Source: Stromatinia cepivora
Lineage: Eukaryota; Ascomycota; Leotiomycetes; Helotiales; Sclerotiniaceae
Assembly: GCA_014898415.1 (NCBI GenBank)
Contig: RCTD01000019.1
Location: forward strand, 744,001 to 808,000
Length of the DNA: 64,000 nt
Reading direction: 5' to 3'
Shown here: positions 13,633-24,790 of the stretch, piece by piece
How positions within the stretch are numbered: the first letter of the stretch is position 1
Layout of the letters: each line of letters opens with the position of its first letter
Translations under genes and position numbers: made by a program
Notes under the pieces: model-generated
Seen by the model: only the letters and a program-made list of their open reading frames with translations
What the model was told of the DNA's origin: nothing
Database searches by the model: none

Positions 13633-14031
13633 GGGTCTGTTCGGATCGATTTTCAGAAATATTAGAAATATTGAGAGTAATAAAAATATTGAGTTTAATA
13701 TATATTTGGATATATTTGAGTAAAGCTAATATATTTAGGGAATATTGGAAAAAGTGATAGGGGTAAATAGAAATAAAGATTTTTCAAATATTTTCTTCGA
13801 TAATTCCAAAAAGCTGCTATTGATCATTGTATAAGAAAAAGCTCAAGTATTTAATCAAATATATATTAGATTCGATTATTTTTTATTGGGTTCAATGTTG
13901 TATTCGGTAAATACAATTATTTGGTTCAATATATATTGATCAAAATATCATGTTCGGTTTGATTATATTAGATCTAATATATTGAAGCAAATATGCTCTA
14001 ATATGAAAAAAAAATCGATCCGAACGCGCCC
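13633..14031. mobile_element. MITE with TTA target duplication (PIF/Harbinger-like)
   Basis: A 399-bp element is bounded by inverted ends. The left end is GGGTCTGTTCGGATCGATTTT and the right end, read on the other strand, is GGGCGCGTTCGGATCGATTTT; 19 of 21 match. Both ends are flanked by TTA (13630-13632 and 14032-14034), the target duplication typical of PIF/Harbinger (Tourist-like) elements. GGGTCTGTTCGG also resembles Tourist-type ends. The interior is AT-rich with no transposase ORF, so the element is non-autonomous. Superfamily assignment rests on ends and TTA only. Confidence 0.8.
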
Positions 14032-14034
14032 TTA

Positions 14035-16046
14035 ATATATAGATATGCAATGAGCGAGGATACATCCAGTATCCAGTGCAGCATGAAAAAACTTGTGATG
14101 AAATTATAGAAATGTATGGTATACTTAAGAACCGTCTAGACAGCATTTATATAGCAAAGTACTCACAGATCATAACATACCCAGGGATTTTCATTCACTC
14201 TCTCGACTATATTTCTGTTGAGTGTACCCTAAAACAAAGTTTTTACTCATGATATGATACAAATGGAAAGCTTGGGTGAATACATCTAAATCTCTACTCA
14301 CGTGCGTGACAGAGTAAGTCCACTCATTCCTGACTCTTTAGCCGCAGAAATGTAAGCTTTGTAGATATATAAACACTCAAGTATATTGTGAGCTTCCTCA
14401 ATCACAAAATAGTGTACAAAAAGGATATGAAGCCATGGTTGTCTAGCATAAATTTTTTTGGGGGGGGGGAAGTTATGGTGAGACAGTAGATATTGAAGGA
14501 ATGTACTTGAACAAGGAAGATGAAAAGGTAGGAGCTCCTCTTAGCAAGGAAAAGATGATAATGTAAATGGTTACAGCACAGTGGTATCATGTGAAAAGCA
14601 ACAATGATAAAATATTGGGACGACACCGTTAGTATCATAGACCCATAGCATAGTTGACTAAAAACAACTTCCGGAAATCAAATCTTACGTGCGGGATTTC
14701 AGAGGGACGTAGAGTCGCAGAACTTCAGTCGCAGGTCATGTTGTTTTTTGGTCGATTGACTGAAGAAAACCAAGGATCAAACTTATCAAGTGGATCAGAC
14801 CTTTAAATAGGAAGGCAGAACATTCTACTTGTATGTTGCGTTCTAGAAAATAATTGGATTCACTTCATCCACCCTAACAGCCCGCAACCTAAATTTCAAA
14901 TGTCATCCCAAATGTTCATACTTACTCTATCTTATCAATAGTTTCCTTGCATAACTAGAGCTAGGCTTGGAGATGAACATTCTCTCCTATATTCTCAATA
15001 TCTCATACCAAATTCAACACTACACTATCATTTTACAATCATACAACTCCAAAATTCCCTGAGACTTAAAGACATATAATGATTAAACCCGTCAGAGAAA
15101 CATACTTTACCCCCATTACGTCTTGCTCATCCACTCCATCCTGCCCGCTCAATTGCCGAACTGAACGCGCCATATCAAAAAGGCTTCTCTGATGCAATTC
15201 CTTGATCTAACCTTTTTTAAGTTAGGTCACGAGCAGCCAAATAAGGCATCGGCATGGAGAAGCAAATGCCGGAAGTTAGTCTGGATTTAGTAGACTAGCG
15301 TAGGAAAAATCTGAAAATCCGGGGACTCAAATGTGACATCATCGCGAAAGTTCTGAAGTTTTGGAAGATTTTACGATGTAGGATATGAGGTGAAAAGATA
15401 TAAACGATGTATGAAATTGTACGTTTTTGTGGTCCTAGATTTATTGGATGAATGTCATGGAATTGTAGTAGGTTGAGAAAATGTATTCATTTTGGTGAGG
15501 TCATTGAGTTTAGTAACTGGACAGGTTTCAACTCGAAGCTGTGACCGAATCTTTGAATAATGCAAACTCTGAAATTATTTTGAATTCATTTGGATGACTC
15601 GATTGATCTGTATATCCAATCTTCCACGTATAATAACCATTCTAGATGCCCAAAAAGGTTCAAGTCCTAAATGTTTGAGATATCAGATAAACGAGCAATG
15701 CTTCACTGAAGCTGAACGCGAATACAGTCTTTAAAGGACACTATGCTTGTGCATAATAATTTTTCCACATCCCTATTACGCAATAACTTTAATGCAGAAT
15801 GCTCTGGAACCAAACTTTTGTTCTCCCCCCGCATCGAATATTGCTAGGTAGTTTTTGATACCACAACCCCCTCTAATTTAGCCAAACCGTTAATCTCAAG
15901 CTAATGAATTTCGATTTGAACCAACATGATCATCATAATAAAATAAAAACAAAACCAGGACCAAAATCAAAATCAAAATCAAACAAAAAGTTCTTCCAAC
16001 ACGGGAATTATCAATTCAAAGAAGAGAGTACTGAAAATCAATAAAC
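14035..16046. other. Gene-free spacer
   Basis: No supported coding frame. A run of ten or more G following a T run sits near 14451-14470. Small minus-strand frames at 13940-14146 and 14402-14638 lack motifs and overlap the MITE or the G run. Lysine-like and A-rich simple sequence occurs near 15930-15990. Confidence 0.5.
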
Positions 16047-16709
16047 ATGAAGGATCGAACCCTTCTCGATGATAAATTCATCAACCCCGACCCAAAGCCC
16101 GTTGATGATATGTGCAACGACTGTCGTGTCATGTTGTGAACTCCAAAGGGTATATTCCGGCTCATCACAAGCGGATATCTGCATAAATGGCTTCGATGGA
16201 CCCACGAAGATATCTCACTACCAGAAGGCGATAAGCCAGTATCTCCTCCTACCACTCCTCCAAACCAATTTGATCCTACACTCCTTGGCTGGGGATGCGT
16301 AATCTGCGGATTAATTCTCTCTTCTCCGAAAGCCAGTCAAAAAGGCTCCGAAGTCACACATCCATCTGTCTCTTACAAATACAACCAGAAGGTTGGTGCG
16401 TTCCGTAGCATCAGCTTTCGCCCCATCATTGCCAACCGAGCTGGCGAAGAGGTCGAAAATCCATTCAAGGATAGAGTGCTTTCGAGGACTAGCCAGCACC
16501 CAACAGTCCTAAATATGACGGAGGTGGTGGAATATTTTCATGAGAATCATATTCATATAAAGGGTGTCATTGTCTTGAGGGGAGGTGAGGAAATCCTCAA
16601 AGTGCCATGGCACCTTCCGATGGGGTCTGTTTTTATCCGCAGGAACTTACGCTTCAGAGTCAAGGGAGTTTTTCAACTGTCTTCAAATGAATGGCCAAGT
16701 GTCAAGTGA
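16047..16709 (+). pseudogene. 221-codon frame with one internal stop, HET-N-terminus-like
   Basis: Starting at ATG 16047 a single reading frame runs 221 codons to TGA at 16707, interrupted only by TGA at codon 31 (16137-16139). Before the stop it has MCNDCRVML; after it, LLGWGCVICGLI. A CxxC followed by a GCxxC helix is reminiscent of the cysteine pairs preceding the HET domain in fungal heterokaryon-incompatibility-type proteins, but no HET core is present and the match is weak. The C-terminal part (VIVLRGGEEILKVPWHLP onward) is not recognised. One CGA-to-TGA change would explain the stop. It is either a recent pseudogene or a truncated gene starting further downstream. Confidence 0.5.
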
Positions 16710-17002
16710 AAACTTCCTCCGAATACCAACCGCATTAATGACTCAAATACCTAATCTATAAGCAAAGTATTGAATTTTCTGGACTATGTTAGCGATCTGC
16801 GAAAGGAGAAGGATTTTATATGACTGGAGATGGTCTTGATTTATTGAAAGGTGGTCTTCTGTATCGCTGTCAGAAATTTGGACGCAATCTTCATCGAAAA
16901 TATGTAACTAAACAGTTTGAAGTGGCAATCAAGCGAACAATAAATGCAAAGTAGTTTAAATCTTGAACATATATCATTTGATATGGGGTTCCATAACTGA
17001 GT

Positions 17003-18391
17003 CTACTTGCACTGTTCCAGCAATGCTCTCCCATAATCACCTCTGTTGGGCAATCTGTTGCATGTATGAATGTGACATCTCGCTGGACTTGTATTCGCCA
17101 AGAAAACTTATTCAATGTTAGATATGCAATATTAGAGATAAAGATGACTTACTGCCACAATGGAAATCCAATTCCATAAATACTACAGGACTATGGATAC
17201 GATAATAATACGGATCATCATCTCCAAATTTTCCAATCCAAGCAAAATGTGTTTCGTCGAGATGCTTTTTAAATAGTACGACTCTGTGCTCCAAGACTGC
17301 ATCGGGATAATACTCATTGAAGCATTTGAAAAGCTTAATGATCTGTTCCTGCTTGTCTGCTGGAAACTCAGAAACTGGACATCCTTCATAGGGGACGATC
17401 CTGTTGTCTTGTCTCGCACCACCCAAGTGTCTTTCGTCAAAAGGGTTCCACCTATCAGCTGGTAGACTCTTTCCATCCATACCCTTACTCAAAGTTGCCT
17501 TTTCTTGTAGTTCCTTGGGTAAACTTTGCATCAAGCTCAAACTATCCATCTCTTCTGATCTAAATAACCTCAACCCAGCATATGGACCTTCGTCGATTCT
17601 ATCAGGTTCTGCTCCCATGAATGTAGGACCAATCACCATTCTCTTGCCAAGGAATACTACTACATGAGACAAATGATGTCCAAAGAATGTGTATCCCCAT
17701 GGTTTTGTCAAGGATGGTGTACCAAATAAGCGGAAGTTATAGGAGTGCTCATTGAGTACTTTCTTGCCGTTCACTAGTTGGCCAAGAAAATCGTTTGTGA
17801 GGCAGCAGGCATGAATCTTTTCATAACCCTGTTTAGAAGATGAAGCTCTGAGAATGGCATGAATGGCGGTTTGAATTTCTGGAGAACACTCGTCGAGTCG
17901 TAGTCCGCCTGTTTTGTGATGAATATGAGGTCAAAATGGAGGTATACTCAATGCTTACCTGGGTTCATGTATAATTCTGGATTCGATCCCAACCTAAACT
18001 CATCGTCTGTAACATCTCCAAATTGAACTGCTTTTCTCTGTTCCTCGGACAAAATCTTTAGAAGCTCCTCCGTTTTCGCAATTACCTCCTCAGTTGGCGC
18101 ACCTTCATCCTCCGCATAATTATACAGCCCCTCTCTAACATTTCCATCTGATGTGAATCCTTTGTATGGTCTCTCCAAGTTCTTTGCTTCAAGTCGGTTT
18201 ATCAACCAAGCAGGAGCCTCAATCTGTCTCCTCGACTCGCACCAACTTAATGCCGTGCAATCTTGTATCCCAGCAATGCGGGGATGATCTGGCGTAGGTA
18301 TGATATCGCGAAAAGGAACAGCTGCACCGGAGCGGGGCGTTTTGAGGTCTGAAGTTCGAATATATCCAGAGTCTTCTGGTAAAACTGCCAT
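17003..18391 (-). CDS. DUF3500 family protein
   Basis: Three exons join in frame: 18391-17959, 17908-17154 and 17107-17003, giving 430 residues. Donors are GTAAGC and GTAAGT, and acceptors are ACAG and TAAG. The product fits the DUF3500 family, whose biochemical role is unknown. Visible family traits are the NFRLFGTPSLTKPWGYTFFGHH stretch, the VIGPTFMGAEPD motif, and a C-terminal block DFHCGIFLANTSPARCHIHT then NRLPNRGDYGRALL, recovered only by splicing exon 3. No signal peptide or membrane segment is evident. Splice-frame agreement and the family-like C terminus make the model solid; function remains unassigned. Confidence 0.85.
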
Positions 18392-19032
18392 ATTTAAATT
18401 GATTGAGATACCTGGGAGTTAGTTATGTTAAGACTGGAGTTTTGACAGGAAAGTTATGTCACAATGGGTTTCTTGAAAGTATGTAGGAGGAAACAGTTTG
18501 AATATGAATGTAGAGCCGAAGCATAATCTGACAATGACCTCACCATGGCTTCAGTCGATGTGGAGAGCTTGTGGAATTGCTGCAGAGGCGTACGAGTACG
18601 AGTCCAATGATACAGGTGGATTACCCCGGCGTTATTGAAGTCATTCTGAAGCTTCAGGGTGTTCAATGCTTAATAATCCCCACAAATTAGCGGTTTGAAT
18701 CCCTGAATTCCCCTCAATTTCCCCACCATTTCCACTTCTCTTGTGGGGACTTTAACCTTTCTTACCCATCCACATTTGACCCAACATACGGATCTCAGCC
18801 CGAGAGAAATGCTATCGGAGCAGTTGCGGTGATGAAGGTAGTTGTATCGGCTTCCACCAAAGTGGGATTGAAGTGAGTTGGCGAGGGTCTGAAGCTCTTG
18901 TTTAAGTCAAGAACAGTTCTCTTCAATCTCTATCTCTCTTCCCCCTCCAATCTTTCTCAGATACTCTCACTCCATCCCAATATCTTTTTCGAAACCGCAA
19001 TACAGAATTAATATTTCAACCATACATCAGCC

Positions 19033-20633
19033 ATGCCAGTACCATCATTTGGGCGTACGTTGTTCTATAGTTTCGGCCAAGCACTCGTCCTGACACGACG
19101 ACCGATATGCTCTTCTTCTAGGCCTTGTACGATTCGTACCTAAAGCCTCTGAGGAGGTATTCATAGGTCACCCAGTAGATTCGGAGCTTGATGTGGGAGC
19201 TGCAATTATTGCAGGAGATTCGAACTCCTCCGCGATGCTCATAGCTAGTCGCATGTGAACCATGGTTCAAGTCCGCCACCTGTTAGAACCAGAGTTCACT
19301 AGTAGTACACACATATTCTTTCCTATTCTTATACAGAACTTTAAATTTATTTCATTTTGCAAGAACAAATCAATAAATCGAATATGTATAAATACAAGTA
19401 TAGTAAGTATTTATCCGTTTTGTTTTCTATATTATTCAATATACAATGGCTTCATCAGGTATCGATCTATATATTGATCTCATTGATTCTAGAAAATTAC
19501 TAATAACGAATTAATTATAGAACCGCTCTCGAAAGATTCTGAAATCGAACCATCATCTCCCTTTATTCCATCTTCCTCATCTCACCAGATCCCAAGTAAC
19601 AGTATACGTACGATTGCTCAGATAAAAAAATTACAATTGTTCCGCAACGTTTGTCATTGGATCGATCAAGCATCAGTGGTTGTTGGAGTTGTCCTTTGGA
19701 TCATATTTTCTGCTCTAATCGCGAACAAAGCTGTATCGATCTGCCGTGGAATCTATCTAATCGGACTGTTGGATTCCATTGTATTTTTTGGTCTCGGGAA
19801 TATTGCTTCGTGGGTTAAGCAACCAATTGATAAGATCTTCGACGATTCTATTAGTCAACTTGAACTTGAAAGAGAACATTCGATATTGATTATAGATTTG
19901 ATAGTATGGTTTGCAAAACTCTTCCTCTACGTTCTTGCGACCAACCTGGGTTCCCTGCCGGGCCTCTGGTGTGGACTGAATCTATAGCTGGTCGGTGTAT
20001 TGGATTAAATGTAAGATATTACTTCTCTGGAGGACATGTGGCATTGACTAATTATTGCACAGTACGTTCAACGTGCGCATGAAGTTAAAATGGCCATCCC
20101 AGATCTACCGACCGTCTTCATGAAACCTTCGACCTCTCTCGCAGATCCATATCCTTCCCCGACAGTTATCCCAAAATTTGCACAAAGTCAGTGGTGCTCC
20201 AGTAAAGGTTTTGACGGAGCTTGTCCAATTGGTTTGTCTCCACAGAGGAATTGGGTAACTGGAGTTAACAAAATCCTAGGTCCGGTCTTGGTATCAACGA
20301 AGCTCATTCCAGATCCATCGAAACTTCGAGTGAAAGGTCTAAAGAATGGAAAAGTTATGCAGTATTGCGGAACAGAGTATGAATATTTGATCCCATTTTT
20401 AAGCTGTAAACTGGCCAACAACAGCGATCTGATCTTCCCCGTTGCGAAAATTGTTTCTTTTCTTTCGCAGGGTACTACAATGCTCCCAGGTACTATTATT
20501 TTTGACCGGTACACCTGCAGGTGTTGGTAATAGCTTCGCACCAAAGGAATATTTGAGGGAAGGAGATTCATTCTCCGTTGAGGCTTTACCACATATTGGA
20601 ACTATGATGACCGAGTTTGAATATCAAAAGTAA
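19033..20633 (+). pseudogene. Disrupted fumarylacetoacetase-family hydrolase gene
   Basis: Exon 1 (19033-19054) splices to 19122 to give MPVPSFGRLVRFVPK, then GHPVDSELDVGAA, the N terminus of a FAH-family (fumarylpyruvate/acylpyruvate hydrolase type) enzyme. Family sequence resumes at 19982 (IAGRCIGLN), splices to 20063 (YVQRAHEVKMAIPDLPTVFMKP), and continues with SKGFDGACPIG, GPVLVSTKL, DDLIFPVAKIVSFLSQGTT and TGTPAGVGN after two more introns. Three lesions are visible. A 741-bp insertion with its own ORF splits exon 2. Sequence between VIPK and FAQSQW is deleted, removing the acidic metal-ligand region expected there. One extra T in ATTATTTTTGACC (about 20497) shifts the last frame. It should be catalytically dead. 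Confidence 0.8.
19446..19987 (+). CDS. Small membrane protein inserted in the FAH-family gene
   Basis: Exon 1 (19446-19458, MASS plus one base) and exon 2 (19521-19987), with a 62-nt intron (GTATCG to TTATAG), give 159 residues in frame. The N terminus is Ser/Pro-rich (EPLSKDSEIEPSSPFIPSSS). Hydrophobic segments follow (ASVVVGVVLWIIFSALIA, GIYLIGLLDSIVFFGLG and LIVWFAKLFLYVLATNLG), suggesting two or three membrane helices. No family is recognised. It lies wholly within a segment flanked by near-identical 11-mers (ATAGCTAGTCG and ATAGCTGGTCG) that interrupts a broken host gene. It could be an acquired gene, a chance ORF, or part of an unknown element; the clean splice and open frame favour a real gene. 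Confidence 0.5.
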
Positions 20634-21754
20634 ATCGGGATTGACAGCACTAGGCGATTCATCAATATCCAATATGGCAGCAATTATCAATTTAGGACAA
20701 ACATTCACTTTCGTTCGGTAGTGGGCTTTCATTCGTTCATTCAAATGGTTCTATTTTCGAAATGTTTTCTCTCATTTCCTCTCAGACTTTTAACATAACT
20801 TCATGAGGGTCTTTCTAACCACTGTATGAAGCTGCAAACAGCAAGATATCTAGTCGTGTCCTTGCAGCTACTCTTCTCCCACCTCTTCCCCTTCCCCTAC
20901 CTCTGCCTCTGCCTCCGCACCTTCCCCCAGCTCCTCCGTTTCTTATTAACGGCCGTCTTCCTATTGGAGGTCTTCTGATAGGTCGAACGACTCCGTGCCT
21001 AATGGGTCTTCCGCGTCCCCGCCCCCGGACTCGAATGGTAAGGTCTAGTCGAGGAGGCATCTTCGCTTGCTATGTGTGATTGATACGAGGCAGTGCGTGT
21101 ATTTCAACGGTTATAACGGTTTAGATGCGGTCAGAATTTCGAAATTTCCCAGGCTTTTTGGATATTGCTTTGCCCAGCCTTTTCTTAGTAGTGTTACCTA
21201 CTGGGTTCTGATGTCAAACTATCGTCATTGTTAGTGGGGCAGCGGGGCCACGATTAAAGTATGTATTTTTCCGCCTGTGATTCCAGGGCTTAGGGGATGT
21301 CACTCTTCTTCAGTCTTTGACCCTCTTGATACCTTTTCAATAGTTCAGAATTGTGGAAGTTTCCAGTCTTGAATTATCAAACAACTATAACAATGACACA
21401 AATGATCATTTTTCAATCGCGATAGAATATTCTGCCAAGATGCTTTCAGCTGTCTGCAATGATTAAGGCCGGCTATACCGTGGAATGGGGCTCAGCCACG
21501 AAGCAAAGGGTTCGTCATCCCATTTAATCTCCTTACGCCCTACTTTATAGTGATTTTCTACAGGAAAGTCTCGTAATTGTGGAATGTACTATTACGAGAA
21601 GTTCGGTTTCGTGATCTGATGTTATCCAATTTGTACCCCCTATTTCTAGGCAGACGAATTCTGTGCTTGTGGCTGAGAAAATCAAATTAATATAAAAGTA
21701 GATATTTTTCTTCACCAGAATAAATCATATCAAATAACATTAATTCTAATAAAT
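20634..21754. other. Spacer with one possible small RG-rich ORF
   Basis: The only frame of note is 20815-21060 on the minus strand, 81 codons, with repeated RGRGRG and RRPPIGRRP tracts like a small RGG protein. It may equally reflect GC-rich simple sequence. The remainder has no supported gene; AT-rich upstream sequence before 21755 is probably the promoter of the esterase gene. Confidence 0.3.
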
Positions 21755-22909
21755 ATGGCTCCCATTACAACGAAACTCTGCTTGATATTTCTCAATCTTT
21801 CTCATGCTGTCTATGGCATTATTCAAGCTCCCCCACTTCCTGGATCTCATGCCCTTGGCACCACAGTTTTCCAAGCAACAGACTCATCAACCTCTCGTGG
21901 TCTAATGCTCTCCTTCTTCTATCCCACCTCCGCTAAAAATTCGTCAAACTACGCACTCGCCGCCTCCTTTCCACCAGCAACCGCTCTCCACCTAGCAGAG
22001 AGCTACTCTCTCCCTCCCACTACCCTCCAAGGCTTCACCTCGCGCTCCTACAACGCAGCTCCTATCCTCCTTTCTCACAGCAACACATTCGATTTCCCAG
22101 TCCTCCTCTTTTCACCAGGCTATGGAAATACCCGTCTCATGTACACAACCATCGCCGAAAACATCGCTTCTCTCGGCTACCTAGTGATCACTGTTGATCA
22201 CCCTTTCGATGTCGATTTCATCGAGTATTCAAATGGCACAATAGCGACTTGGGACGATGTCGACTTTGACAATTATACCCAACCGATTCCCTATGTAGAT
22301 GCTAGAGTCAAAGATTTGCAATTTGTGTTGAATTCTCTCTCGAATCCATTGTTTACTGCTCAGATTCCTGGGATCTCAAATTCTTCTTCCAAATCATATG
22401 GATATGGAAAATCCCAACAAACCTTCCAGACTAAAAACATCGGTGCATTCGGACATTCGTTAGGTGGAGCATCAGCCTTCTCAGCTATGAGCATCGATTC
22501 CCGTTTTTCATGTGGAATCAATCTCGACGGTGCAATGTTCGGGGAAGTCGTCCAAACCGGCCTCAAATCCCCATTCATGATTATGGCAAATGAATTCCAT
22601 TATAGAACCGAAGAAAGAGATGCTACATGGTACGAATTCTGGGCCAATTCCGTGAAGCTTGGAGGATGGAAAAGAGATGTGAGAGTAAATGGCACGGCGC
22701 ATGGCAGTTACACGGATTTGGCGGTCTGGGCGGGGGTATTGGGGTTAGAGGGATTTGAAGATTTGTTGGGCACGATTCAGGGACAGAGGATTTTGGAGAT
22801 TGAGAGTGAATTTGTGGGCAACTTTTTTGGGAAGTGGTTGAAGGGGAAGAAAGGAAAGGTATTGGATGGTCCTAGTAAGGAGTGGCCGGAGGTGGTTTTC
22901 GATTTCTGA
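21755..22909 (+). CDS. Secreted PAF-acetylhydrolase-like esterase/lipase
   Basis: Intronless, 384 residues. The N terminus has a signal-peptide-like segment (TTKLCLIFLNLSHAVYGII) followed by PPLPGSHALGTT, usual for fungal members of the platelet-activating-factor acetylhydrolase family of alpha/beta hydrolases. The oxyanion region is FPVLLFSPGYG. The nucleophile elbow is GHSLGG at about residues 234-239 with Ser as catalytic residue. A likely acid Asp follows in NLDGAM, and the His is in NGTAHGSYTD. Several NxS/T sites fit secretion. It would cleave short-chain or oxidised acyl esters outside the cell; the true substrate is not deducible. The first ATG sits after AT-rich leader sequence and matches the signal peptide, supporting this start. 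Confidence 0.88.
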   Translation: MAPITTKLCLIFLNLSHAVYGIIQAPPLPGSHALGTTVFQATDSSTSRGLMLSFFYPTSAKNSSNYALAASFPPATALHLAESYSLPPTTLQGFTSRSYNAAPILLSHSNTFDFPVLLFSPGYGNTRLMYTTIAENIASLGYLVITVDHPFDVDFIEYSNGTIATWDDVDFDNYTQPIPYVDARVKDLQFVLNSLSNPLFTAQIPGISNSSSKSYGYGKSQQTFQTKNIGAFGHSLGGASAFSAMSIDSRFSCGINLDGAMFGEVVQTGLKSPFMIMANEFHYRTEERDATWYEFWANSVKLGGWKRDVRVNGTAHGSYTDLAVWAGVLGLEGFEDLLGTIQGQRILEIESEFVGNFFGKWLKGKKGKVLDGPSKEWPEVVFDF

Positions 22910-24029
22910 TTTTTGGGTATGATGGGTTGGGAGCTTGGAAGTCGGAAGTGGTGGGAAGAAGTGGTTGTAGTCTTTATAGATAGATCTCATGTGTAATGTA
23001 TTCAATTATATTACCTACAGTGCAGGCTTCGAAAACTATCGATCTTGAAAAGTTATGAATGTTGAATCTGGCTCGATTTCGATACTCGAGAGTAATTCAT
23101 GGACCAAAAGTCTGTCTTCTGGCTTAAAGCCTGAGATATTGAAATACTTAATTATAAGCTCTTCCAAATAAGCTCATCGGAAGTGATAGTAGTCAATTAA
23201 TCGAGAGATTTGGAGCGAGATGATTGGGGATGCAGGCGAACTCCCTTGCATTCACTTCCACGACATTCACTCCATCCTTCTATCTCTATCAGCTGATCGC
23301 CAATCCTTCAAATTCTTTTGTTGCGTATCTGTTACAGGGTGTTAGGCCTAGAAAGGCCTACAAATTTGATACCTCTGAAATCAGCAGGTATTGTTGATAT
23401 AGGCAATACGCATAGCTTGGGCATATGTAAATGCATAGAATCTCGAGGACTACTCAAAGAACTACTCAAGAGAAAACCAGGCATCTTTGCTATTAACCCA
23501 TTTAGCTTGTTCAAAGGGCGAAATACCTACAATGATGTCCGCCATCGTTCCAAAAGAGAAGGTATATACAGTCTTATGCACCGTAGCTGTACTTTTGCCC
23601 ATCGTTTCTTCCAGTGCAGGACTTAGCTCCTGTCTTCCTGGAAAGCATAGCATCTACTATCTTCTTGATCACCCTCGTCGGATTTCGGGTGATGATGATG
23701 ATGATGGTATTCTGGGGTACATCTCGAATACTTCATGATAAAACTCAAAGGATCTAAGAGCAGCATCTTACTGGCATGTCAATGGTTCTGCGAGAATAAC
23801 ATTTTAGATGCGGTGGCCTTGCTAAATACCTTTTCGGACATGGACTTCAATGCTAGAAAGCGATATTTGATGGATCCTTATGATATTTGAGATCTGGATA
23901 AGCGGGAAAAAGGATGATAGTTTCTCTTCAAGGTAGAAATGATAAATGTTCTCACTAAAACCACACTTTATTTGACATTCCATAATTCCTTCCCCAAAAG
24001 TTTTATTGCATTAGACTGCACAGAAATAA
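22910..24029. other. Spacer, possible membrane-protein remnant
   Basis: Between 23300 and 23760 overlapping plus-strand frames carry a hydrophobic stretch (VYTVLCTVAVLLPIVSSSAG) and, in another frame, STIFLITLVGF. These could be pieces of a frameshifted transporter-like gene, but no family motif is conserved and no splice chain was found. The rest shows no gene. Confidence 0.25.
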
Positions 24030-24790
24030 CCCGCAACCCACAGATACCCGTGGATAATCCACTCTGTGGGTTATCTATTGAAAATACTACCCACTCTATA
24101 AATTATCCATTGAGATTTTAAAATAATCCATTCCGTATAAATTATTCGTAAATTATTTATAGATTATTCATTTATTTGTAGATTGATAGATTATTTATAG
24201 ATTAATGTCACGGAAAGCCTTGCGATCCCCTGTATCCTACGAAGGATCAAGGGTATACTTTCCAATCGGAATAAAGGATCTTCTAAACCTTATCAATTTC
24301 TCCGATTAATAAAATAATCTTGATATACTAGTAAATAAAGATCTAATTTAATCGAAATACTTATCGATTAAATAATCATTTATTTGCTTTATATATACAG
24401 CCCTCGATTTATATAATCAAGGACAAATCATTCAATTCTATTTACTATAACAATCACGTGTACCGCCTATTCCCCGATCCCTGAAAGTGCTCTGTAATCA
24501 TACTATCCCGTGATAATTAATAAATAATTTATATAATTTATAAAGATTAATATAAAAATTAATATAATAATATAAGAATAATTTCAAAAATAAATGAATA
24601 TTCATTAATCCATAAATTATTTATAGATTATTTATCAATCTATAAATTGATGAATATCTATAGATACTTATGGATAATCTGCTAATTATTTATAAATATC
24701 TATTAAGATTCTTCAATTATCCATCTTGTCAATGGATTATCCATGGATTATCCACCAGAGCCATTATCCGGCCCGCGGGTAACCGTTGCG
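24030..24790. mobile_element. Degenerate palindromic element, interrupted by a solo LTR
   Basis: The left edge (AACCCGCAACCCACAGATACCCGTGGATAATCCA) and the right edge read backwards (TTACCCGCGGGCCGGATAATGG, then GTGGATAATCC) share ACCCGC and GTGGATAATCC in the same order. The AT-rich interior has inverted similarity, with repeated ATAAATTATCCATT-like words on both arms. This suggests an old terminal-inverted-repeat or foldback element without coding capacity. The solo LTR at 24206-24515 sits in its left arm. Superfamily unknown; ends approximate. Confidence 0.5.
24206..24515 (+). repeat. Solo copia LTR with 5-bp target duplication
   Basis: A 310-bp LTR starts TGTCACGG and ends CCCGTGATA, and is flanked on both sides by ATTAA (24201-24205 and 24516-24520). 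It matches the LTRs at 8882-9192 and 10985-11105. The terminal inverted repeat (TGTCACGG against CCGTGATA) implies an original TG...CA pair with CA changed to TA. With no internal sequence, it is the product of recombination between two LTRs of a full element. Confidence 0.9.

Noticed and set aside
14451..14470. T run followed by G run as a possible element end
   Set aside because: Simple homopolymers only, no inverted partner or target duplication found nearby.
19211..19300. tRNA-like T arm (AGGAG-TTCGAAT-CTCCT) on the minus strand
   Set aside because: The stem and loop are perfect, but the following GCAATAA has no pairing partner upstream and no anticodon arm can be drawn; the bases are explained as coding sequence of the FAH-family exon.
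20188..20592. 134-codon minus-strand frame
   Set aside because: Antisense to clear FAH-family coding sequence with supported introns on the plus strand.
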